This document shows, in pieces, positions 56,485 through 64,000 of a DNA stretch of 64,000 nt. Origin of the DNA: Vandiemenella viatica (taxonomy: Eukaryota > Arthropoda > Insecta > Orthoptera > Morabidae); assembly GCA_031002005.1 (NCBI GenBank), contig CM061921.1, forward strand, positions 130,742,036-130,806,035, read 5' to 3'. Below the pieces are notes generated by a model. The model saw nothing but the letters and a program-made list of their open reading frames with translations, had not been told where the DNA came from and made no database searches. The translations under genes were made by a program, and so were the position numbers. Position 1 is the first letter of the stretch. Each line of letters begins with the position of its first letter.

Positions 56485-56694
56485 AAACATGGAATTAATA
56501 ATTTCAAAGAAGGTGGCTAAAGATGGGTTTGTGAAGAATATTGTTAGTGCAGGGGGACCACTTATGGATGCATCTAGAAATTTCTATGGCTATGTTAGAA
56601 AATTGAAGGGAAGTCAGGGTACTGAAACAGTTATAGATAAGAATGGAGAAGAAGTTACTGAGGATTTGAAAAAGTTGGAAATTTCAAATTACCA
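56485..56694 (+). pseudogene. LINE A, linker between endonuclease and RT
   Basis: The frame ELIISKKVAKDGFVKNIVSA, then NFYGYVRKLKGSQGTETVID and KNGEEVTEDL, is the CR1-type segment before the reverse transcriptase. It joins the endonuclease part ending at 50972 and the RT part starting at 59406. It is cut by the TA at 56695-56696, where the next transposon inserted. Confidence 0.87.
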
Positions 56695-56696
56695 TA

Positions 56697-59403
56697 GCTG
56701 TGGCCAAATGTATTGGTGGGTCTGTGTAAACGTGCTGTTGCCACACTTGAGAAAATCTCGCGATGCGCTCTCTTTCTATTGCTAGAAAATATCAACACTG
56801 AGAGGCATGTGTTGCCTAGTACGAGCAGAAACGGCTTGCTACCCAACCCCAAACCTTCCACCTCCCTTTCAACACACAAAAAATGTGTGAACCTGTGAAT
56901 GTGGATTAGAAAGTGTGTCAGTGTGAGGGTGAGCGTGCCAAGAGAGGATATTTTGATTTTTAGTGACATGCGATTTTTACGTGCGATATTAATTCATTTT
57001 AGTTATTTATTAACTATAGTAATTTAGTGTAATAATTTTACTGAAGTGCAATAATTTATAATTGGGGTAATTTAGCAAGAGAATCATGCTACTAAAAAGG
57101 GATACTCGGGAAGAAATTTATTCTCCTACTCCAGATGTTACGAAACTAATGACTCGAACAAGACACACATTTTCGACAGCAGAATCACCACGGCTTAAGA
57201 AGACAACAGAGTTTTGCCGGCAGAGTAAATCTATCATTTACAATGTGTGTAAATATTTCAAACTTCTTGTGGACAATGATGGTGAAATTTTGTCATCTGC
57301 ATGTACACTGGTGAGAAAAGACTTGAAAAATATGGACGTACATGATAATGATGAAATCAAAAACTGTAGTGATTTGTTACCGCAAAAAAAAAAAAAAAAA
57401 AAAACCCAAACACATATTACGAAAAAAAATTAGCAAATATACAGGCTATTTGCGCTTCAGCTTGTGGTGTCAGTTTTGAGAACTGTCCAGCGCATTGGTC
57501 GTGAGGAAAAATCACCTACGTTTGGTACTCCAAAGGAAAATGTGAAACAATACAGTGCTCTAACAAAGCTTAGCGACTTTGACAGGGACAATGTCAGTAG
57601 GACAGTACACGAATTTTACGACAGTGATGAGTACCCTACCTCAGAAAAATTAAGAAAAAGATTAGTAGAGAAGATAAATTTTACAGGATCTGCACAATCT
57701 GTAAGACGTATATTGAACAATATAGGGTTTAAATACAGGCGTCAGAATAATTGTAGGCGATTGTTGCTTGAGCGAAATGATACAGTGGCCTCTAGAATCA
57801 AATTTTTGAGGAAAATGAGCTCCCTACGTAGCTCTGGTGACTTGCGACCCATTTTTTACTTAGATGAAACTTGGGTAACTCAAAACCGTTGTTTAAAAAA
57901 TATCTGGCAGAATTCAAGCCAAAGTGGGGGCTAAAGATACCTGTCGGAAAAAGGGCAAGGCTGATTGTTTTGCATGTGGAGTCAGCAAAGACTGGCTTTC
58001 TCTAGGAAAGCAAGCAGATGCAGTAAAACCAACAGATCTGAAGATTATCACTCAGAAATGAATACAACAATGTTTAAAGGCTGGTTTCTAAACAGGTTTT
58101 TGAATGTTTTGGAGGAAGGTTCTATCATCATCATGGATAACGCCAAATATCATTCGGCAGTGATAAACCGAGCTCCATCTACCAAAACACTGTAAGCAGA
58201 TATAGCTGCTTGGCTAACAGAAAAGAAAATTTCCTATTTGCCCACGGAGTTGAGAGCTGAGATGCTGGAGAAGGTCCGCATGAATAAACAAAAACTGGTA
58301 TATGAGTTGGATGTACTTGCAAATGAAAGAGGACATGAAGTAGTCTGCTTACCCCCTCAGTACAATCCGATAGAGCTCATTTGGGCCCAAGTAAAAGGAG
58401 AAGTGGCGGAGAAAAACAACACTTTTAAAATCGCCGATGTCAATGTTTGCTGCATAAAACCTTGGAAAGCTTCACTGTTGAACAGTGGCAAAAATGTGTT
58501 TACCTTACCGAAAAACTGCAATCAGAAGATTTCGAGAAGGAAGTGGTCCGAGATAATATACTCGAGCCTCTGATTATCAGCCTCAACGAAGATTCAATGA
58601 CAGAAGACGAGAGCAGTGAAGAAGTGGAAGATGAAGAAGAGAAGTCATTGATGGAGATGAATGATGGCAAGTAAGATATTAAATAACATTTAAAATATTA
58701 TGCAATACAATTATAATCAATTATTGTGCACCTTTAATATCTTGTACTTACTAGTTTAATAAGCTAAACATTTATTGTGTTAATGATATTTGAAACCTCA
58801 TACTCATATTTAACTTGTTTTATTGTTGATAGTGAGTTACTGTATTACTCTTGGATATTATTAATTTTTCTTAAAAAATTTGGCTTTTTCATAATATTCA
58901 TGATTATGATGTGACATTTTTGTTTACTTATATAATGGTTGATTTTTATAAACTGAAAATTGCAATGGCCATGGTTTTTTTTCTAAATATAAATTTTTGG
59001 TTTATTGCAATTTTAAATCTATAGTCAAAATATATTTAAAAAATATTTTTGTCATTAATTTTGCAAATTTTGATTTTAGTTATAAATATACAAACTGAAA
59101 ATAAATTTTAACATGTACCGGTACTTGTGGATTTTTAGCCAGAAATAAAAGAAGAAGAGTATTTCAGTAAGTTTCCTTAGTCTATCGAGAAAGTCTTTTT
59201 TTTTTTCTGCACGGGTAATAGAATAATAAATAACAGGTCTTTTGAAACCACCAATTATATTAAATGCATCTGCACCAACATAACTTTCTTAATGAAATGA
59301 TATGCATCAATACTTTATCACAAAACAGTGATTATAAATTATTTAAAACACAGTACAAACTATCACAACAAGTAAAGAGGTGAATACAACTTTTGGCCAC
59401 AGC
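56697..59403 (+). mobile_element. IS630/Tc1-like transposon with D-78-E transposase
   Basis: The element is 2707 bp between TA at 56695-56696 and 59404-59405. Ends are GCTGTGGCCAAATGTATTGG and, reversed, GCTGTGGCCAAAAGTTGTAT, so the terminal repeats are short (about 12-15 bp). It is about twice the length of an ordinary Tc1 or mariner. It interrupts LINE A, whose frame lies on both sides. One broken transposase gene occupies 57086-58674, and long AT-rich non-coding flanks make up the rest. Confidence 0.9.
57086..58674 (+). pseudogene. Transposase of the D-78-E element
   Basis: The start MLLKRDTREEIYSPTPDVTK at 57086 is followed by a helix-turn-helix-rich N-terminus. An A21 run (57384-57404) shifts the frame. 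Then come LSDFDRDNVSRTVHEFYDSD, SAQSVRRILNNIGFKYRR and IFYLDETWVTQN (first Asp, about 57860). A frameshift near 57920 leads to SIIIMDNAKYHS (second Asp, about 58135). A TAA at 58193-58195 and a continuing frame end in PPQYNPIELIWAQVKGEV (Glu, about 58370). Counting the stop as one residue, 78 positions separate the last Asp and the Glu. An acidic tail closes the protein. It belongs to the DDE_3 type of the IS630-Tc1-mariner group. Confidence 0.85.
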
Positions 59404-59405
59404 TA

Positions 59406-60920
59406 TAGTTTAGGAGACCATTAGGGACTATGATTCAGGAATGGTAGGGTGTAAATCAGAGAACACAATTAGAAATGAGCAGACTAAGAAATTGGAAATT
59501 CATCCTGAGGATATCATGATGAAACTCAGAAAGCTAAAAGAGCATGAAGGGACTGGTGCAGATAATATAACTGTGGATGTCTTAAAGATGTAATATTGTA
59601 CCTTATCTTGAAACATCATTTAAGTTGAATCTGAATACTTGATGCTTACCAGAAGACTGAAAAAATTGTGATAGCACTACCAACCATAAAGGAGGGGTGA
59701 CAAATGGGGTCGAAAACGACACGCTAATCAATTGGAAGGTAAATTAATAGAAATATTGATATGCAGCCACATCAGAAATGTCTGTGAGGAATGTAAGTAG
59801 TTTTCAAGTCGACAACAAAGCATTAGGCAAGGATATTAATATGAATCTAAGTTAGTAGGCTATATGCAAGATATTTCAGATGAAATGGACATGGGAGGCC
59901 AAATTGATAGTGTTATTAGTGTAGCACTTGATCTTTCAAAGGCTTTTGACAGAGTGAGCCATAAAATGGTGCTAAATAAGGTAAAAACTATTGGAGTAGA
60001 CAAAAAAGTGATTTGCTGGCTAGAAGAATTTTTTAAAGGTAGAAAGCAAAAATTTAAGATAAGAAATGCAGTATCAAAAGAAGTGGAAGTGAAAATGGGA
60101 GTGCAACAGGCTAACATATTGGGACCATTGCTATTCATTATTCTAATGTATGATTGTGTTGATGGTTTACCATCAGAAGCTAGGTTGTTTGCAGATGTCA
60201 TAATGATATATAACAGGATCAAAATAGTAGAATGTGAACAGCTGCAGGGTGATCTGGGCTAGCTATCTATCTGGGTAGGTCATTGTCGGATGAAAATACA
60301 TGCAAAGAATAGTCAGTTTATTAGGTACGCCAATAAAAAGATTGATTATGGTTGATTATAAGGTGGGGAAAGAATTGCTTGTTGAAGACTTGAAACATAA
60401 ATACATTGGCATAAAATTTTATAAAAAAAACTCAAGTAGGCAGGATACATTGGACAGGTAGTGGGAAAAGGTTTCAAAATTCTTACTTGTTGGATAAAGT
60501 GATGGGGGTTGTACCAGGGTTACAAAACATTGGTCAGACCACTGCTTGAATGTGTAGTATGGGACCGACATTTAGGGTAACAAATACGGGAGTTGGAGGG
60601 AACTCAAAGAAGGGTTGCTAGATTTGTCTCTGGAAATTACTGCAGACCACTGTTAGTAACTGATATAACAAAGGGGCTGAAATAGGATTCATTGGAAGAC
60701 AGCAGGAGGGTGAAGAGAGTCACGGGAGTGTACAAGGTGTATATTAGGGATGAGGTGTGGATGATATTGGTGGAAGAATTAGGAGAGGTGCATGGAAGGG
60801 AAAAGATGACCATGACTACAAACTGGCACTCGATTTCAGGCATAAGGGTGTAAAAGATTTTGTTTCACAGGTAAGGGGGTCAGGAATTGAAATAAATTAC
60901 GAAGAGAAATGATGAATAAT
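59406..60920 (+). pseudogene. LINE A, reverse transcriptase and C-terminus
   Basis: HPEDIMMKLRKLKEHEGTGA (59500-59560) opens the RT. The longest frame (59864-60262) has VALDLSKAFDRVSHKMVLNK (first catalytic Asp), FFKGRKQKFKIRN and GVQQANILGPLLF in place of GVPQGSVLGP. The active-site motif reads LFADVIMIYNR, so the second Asp of FADD is Val. After a TAG at 60260 the C-terminal region continues in broken frames, with TLVRPLLECVVWD near 60530 and REVARFVSGNY-type sequence at 60600-60650, to about 60900. The element is a dead CR1-like LINE. Confidence 0.88.
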
Positions 60921-61059
60921 TTAACAAAAAAGCTACAATAATTTACAGTTAAAATTAACAGAGGGAAGAAGAAGGTGAGACAATGAATGAGGGAAAAATT
61001 ACCATCTGAGGAAGCACTCCATCACAGTTAAATTAAATGTAAGGACCTTGAAAAATAAT
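60921..61059. other. Short interval, nothing recognised
   Basis: AT-rich sequence after the end of LINE A. Confidence 0.5.
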
Positions 61060-61530
61060 CATGTGCATTCATTTCAATGTTTCTACACATGTTCTAATGT
61101 GGTTGGAGCAGGCCTAGTTTCCACTGTCATCAAAATAATTCTGTAACTAATCTGTTCATAATAACTCATTGATTTACCTACACCATTGTTAATTATAAAT
61201 GCTACACCCATATCTCCACTGACAGCTTTTATGTTAGTTATTCTTTGTTCCTGAGATCAGAAATCCTTTGCATCCTGCCCCTGAATCTTACTTCCATTAA
61301 TTATGGGAGTTGTTTTTCTGGAATTCAGGACCCCCCCCCCCCTCTCTGGTGGACCCCTCCTCTCCTAAGATGATGTGAGTAATGGATGCCCCCTAATCAC
61401 AACAACATCTAACTTAAAGTCTTTCAATCACCCTTTTTAAGTTTTCTAATCTACCTGCCCTATTCAGACTTTTAACATTCGACACTCCGGCACCTAGAAT
61501 GGCTACCTATTCTGATGACTCCTCCCTGAG
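61060..61530 (-). pseudogene. RTE-like LINE relic, endonuclease start
   Basis: On the minus strand SNVKSLNRAGRLENLKRVIE (about 61480-61420) matches the (W)NVRTLxxAGKLENLKREMxRL start of RTE-type endonucleases. GVAFIINNGVGKSMSYYEQI then SYRIIL near 61205-61130 matches the GVAIIxNKxxxxSVxxYxPISDRI block. Stops, frameshifts and a C run (61329-61341 on the plus strand) disrupt it. Confidence 0.6.
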
Positions 61531-62109
61531 CGGTCTCCACCCAGGGATCCGACTGAGAGACTGTTTTACCTCGTGATTTTTTACCCAGGAGGAAGCCATC
61601 ATTTTATAGATAATTTGAGAGGATTGCACAGCCTTGGGGTATCCTTTGGGTATTTTATGAAGTTGCTTTTTGTTGCCTTCTGCATCTCCATGCTGTAGAT
61701 CACTTCTGATTCTTCACCTTTAGGGATCTTTTCCAACCCCAAGGGAAAGAGTGTGCTCTCAACAGCTCCCTGCAATTCTGTTTTCATTTTAGAAGGCCGT
61801 TGGCAAGCAGTGGGTGACTCCTTACACTGGGAATCATTCAGGCAACAGAGCCTCGACCGTGCAAACACACTGCACCACTTGAACAGGAGGTTGTCATTTG
61901 GATGGAAGAGTATAATACAGGTACAGTTTCTCCCTTGTTCCATTGTTTAATAACTGTATAAATGGATAGCCAAAGCTCTATAAAATATTTGTATTAAATT
62001 AAACAGTCAGTGCGCATGTACATTTTTAAAAACATTATAGCGTACAAGATCATAGACTTTCCCGGTGTATAATTGTAATGAAGCCTTCATGGGTGTACCA
62101 CTGGATTGT
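61531..62109. other. Interval with nothing firmly recognised
   Basis: Minus-strand frame 61599-61943 has no domain I can name. No repeat boundaries were seen. Confidence 0.4.
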
Positions 62110-62310
62110 GCTGCAAAAACAAAATATTTCAAAGGCTAGCTCTGACATCTTTTCAGGTGTGAAGTTCTGAACTGTTCTGCTGACCAACATTAGCTGTTGG
62201 CCAACGCTGCTGATTTCACACCTGAGATAGACGGCGGAGCTATCCGTCAAAATATTGTGGTTTTACAACACAATCTATCAGTACACCCATGAAGACTTCA
62301 TTGGACTTTA
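62110..62310 (+). repeat. Penelope-like terminal fragment
   Basis: CCTGAGATAGACGGCGGAGC, then TATCCGTC, then AAAATATTGTGG and GTACACCCATGAAGACT, matches the end of the Penelope element at 28140-28225. Upstream, TTTTCAGGTGTGAAG (62149) and TTTCACACCTGAG (62213) are inverted copies, so the fragment can fold. No coding part is attached. Confidence 0.7.
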
Positions 62311-62779
62311 CAGGATATTTTACACTGTCTTTGCACGTGACAGTATTATAATTACAATATAGTTCACTGATATTGCATTCAATTTAGTTTACTGACAAGA
62401 TGAAATCTTTTTATTGCACCTACCTCAAAACGTACATCTTCAAGATTGGTTGATGACCATTCACTGCTGTTTGATGCTGTGCATTGTTAACCATGGACTG
62501 TGTGTATACTGGGTTAAATGCAAACAGGTGTCCAAAGGCTGCATTGAAGAATGATTTATGGAGCTGAGAAATTCTTTTTCAATAACAATTTAAAAACATT
62601 CCACACATTGAAGATCTCAACTGTTAAATCTTGGCAAGAACTGCCATCTAAGAGTCATCAGCACAATATACTAGTAATGGATGATGTCTCAATGCAGAAG
62701 AAACTGAAGTAACCAAAGATAAGACCCCACATCTGGAGAAGTATATTTTTTTAAATATATCTCTTTTTGTGGGGCTTCC
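62311..62779. other. Interval with nothing recognised
   Basis: No supported features on either strand. Confidence 0.45.
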
Positions 62780-63260
62780 TAGGGCCCCTCCACTTTTTGC
62801 AACTCAGTATCCATAACTGTATATCTCTGGGGCTTCCTTTTGTTCTATGTTTCGTTCTGTATTGGATAGTTTCACTTCTTACAACCATCTTGAAGGTAGT
62901 CTGCATTACGTCTCCAGTGTTTTGGTTGATAATTCAAAAAATTTGGAATATTTTTCCTTCTTACATTCAGATTAGATGCCCAAACCATAACAGTTGCTTC
63001 AGCTCAACATTCTTTATTATTATTTGTATGCTGTATGTCTGTTACCTGATATGTTCTTTCTGCACATGGTCCTACTTAAATAATTGGGAAGTTATTTGAA
63101 AGTCCATCTCAATAGCCTGTATCTTCTTGAAATTCCGTTCTGTGATAGCCAACATTCCAACTCTATAAGTTGTAATAGGTTCCACCACAGCTCCATACCA
63201 ACTGATTTTTGTTCATTGACCAGTCTTAGTTTACCATTGAAAGGAATTTAATATTTCTGT
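62780..63260 (-). pseudogene. RTE-like LINE relic, C-terminal region
   Basis: The minus strand contains RVGMLAITERNFKKIQAIEM and then DF near 63140-63080, and a segment ending NVELKQLLWFGHLI near 63010-62960. This corresponds to the EMDF...IRxxxG...KxQLxWYGHVxRM region at the end of RTE-type reverse transcriptases. Several stops break it. It may belong to the same element as 61060-61530, but the order on the minus strand (C-terminus at higher coordinates) rules out a simple single copy. Confidence 0.55.
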
Positions 63261-64000
63261 TACATCTGTCGATATCTTTATGTCCAGTTATTACTCAAAA
63301 TTTGTACCAATTTGTAACTTGCATTGCATCTGGTAGGAGCTGACTTTTTTTTTTTTACAATTTTAAAACTTCCTGCTTATGGTCTTTTTCTCTTCATAAA
63401 ATCTGAAACCTGTCTGCATGTATGAATAAAAAAACATCCATATCATTTGTTTCATATTTAGAAATAAATCTGCAAAATGTTAATACTTTTATTCTGTTCA
63501 ATCTTTTTATTATTTGACAAGCTCTATCGAACCAATTTTTGAAACTAGCACAGAAGATTTTAGTAGGTCATAATTACTGCATCCTTAACATATTTTATTA
63601 CATCCCAGTTACCTTTTTTGAACTCTTCTGTAAGTTTAGTTACATTATTTTCTGGACATACTGTATTTCTTCTATATCCATTACTTTTTTAGATTCATGA
63701 TGAAAAATTAAGCAAAATTCCTCATTATGACAATCAGAAACAAAATTTTCACTACTTTTCTTCTGCAAACAAATCCAATAAATTTTGAGAATATATAATT
63801 CAACAAAGCTATAGCATTACTTGTTTCCCTTCTGGGCTCCACACTTAATTTTTTTTAAATCAAATTATATAAAAACTTAAGTAGTATAAAACAGTCCCAG
63901 TATAAGCAGAGAATGTATTCCAGAACATGGGGGAACAAACTGAAGAAAATATCAATCAGAAATAACAAAGTTTGATGCATTAGGTCAACAATGAAAAAGA
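63261..64000. other. AT-rich end of window, nothing recognised
   Basis: A T run near 63345-63356 and short random frames only. Confidence 0.45.

Noticed and set aside
56489..56785. 98-codon frame as an independent gene
   Set aside because: Its first part is the CR1 linker of LINE A, and its end reads into the terminal repeat of the D-78-E transposon.
57383..57405. Poly-Lys stretch in the D-78-E transposase
   Set aside because: It is produced by an A21 run that also shifts the frame, so it is not a real protein feature.
61060..63260. One continuous RTE element covering both relics
   Set aside because: On the minus strand the C-terminal piece lies upstream of the N-terminal piece, so a single unrearranged copy is impossible.

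Overview
This is a stretch of nuclear DNA from an arthropod, most likely an insect. A decayed insert of mitochondrial DNA (about 4917-12395) keeps the pancrustacean gene order (trnI-trnQ-trnM-nad2-trnW-trnC-trnY-cox1-trnL2-cox2, and trnP-trnT-nad4L-nad4-trnH-nad5), uses TGA as Trp where it is still intact, and is flanked by typical insect transposable elements. I recognise no intact host gene. The window reads as an intergenic or large-intron region built from layers of mobile elements. I cannot name the species.

Layout. 0-3.6 kb: a GC-rich block, a Jockey-like LINE relic, a hAT relic, a tRNA-derived SINE with poly-A tail, and a MITE relic. 3.6-4.9 kb: a mariner (DD34D) with both terminal inverted repeats (TIRs), its transposase broken only by A-run indels. 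4.9-12.4 kb: the NUMT, covering cox2 (5' part), cox1, nad2, control region, 12S, part of 16S, nad4L, nad4, nad5 and 13 tRNA loci, with one large colinear internal deletion. 12.9-15.9 kb: a deleted mariner and a dead Tc1 element. 19.9-25.0 kb: a hAT derivative, two Penelope-like (PLE) relics, a Harbinger derivative and a SINE fragment. 25.1-31.3 kb: a minus-strand Jockey-group LINE (LINE C) split by a compound insert that holds a GIY-YIG Penelope 3' end. 31.4-44.3 kb: two SINE families, several non-autonomous elements with TIRs or foldback arms, and a palindromic repeat family in three copies.

44.36-48.82 kb is a complete hAT element with an 8-bp target-site duplication (TSD). Its transposase is interrupted by a 2.1-kb element with 25-bp TIRs beginning CATG, which itself carries a 150-bp hAT-type MITE. 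50.3-60.9 kb is a four-element nest. A plus-strand CR1-like LINE (LINE A) is split by a minus-strand LINE with an SGNH-hydrolase-like ORF1 (LINE B). LINE B is split by a third mariner. LINE A is split again by a 2.7-kb IS630/Tc1-like transposon with unusual D-78-E spacing. 60.9-64 kb holds two RTE-like LINE pieces and a Penelope terminal fragment.

No gene here appears to act in a host pathway. The interactions visible are those of insertion history: who interrupted whom, and which elements keep boundaries, TSDs or catalytic motifs. Many breaks are single-base changes in homopolymers, so some could be assembly errors. The strongest candidates for something undescribed are the D-78-E transposon (56697-59403) and the CATG-ended element (45806-47891).
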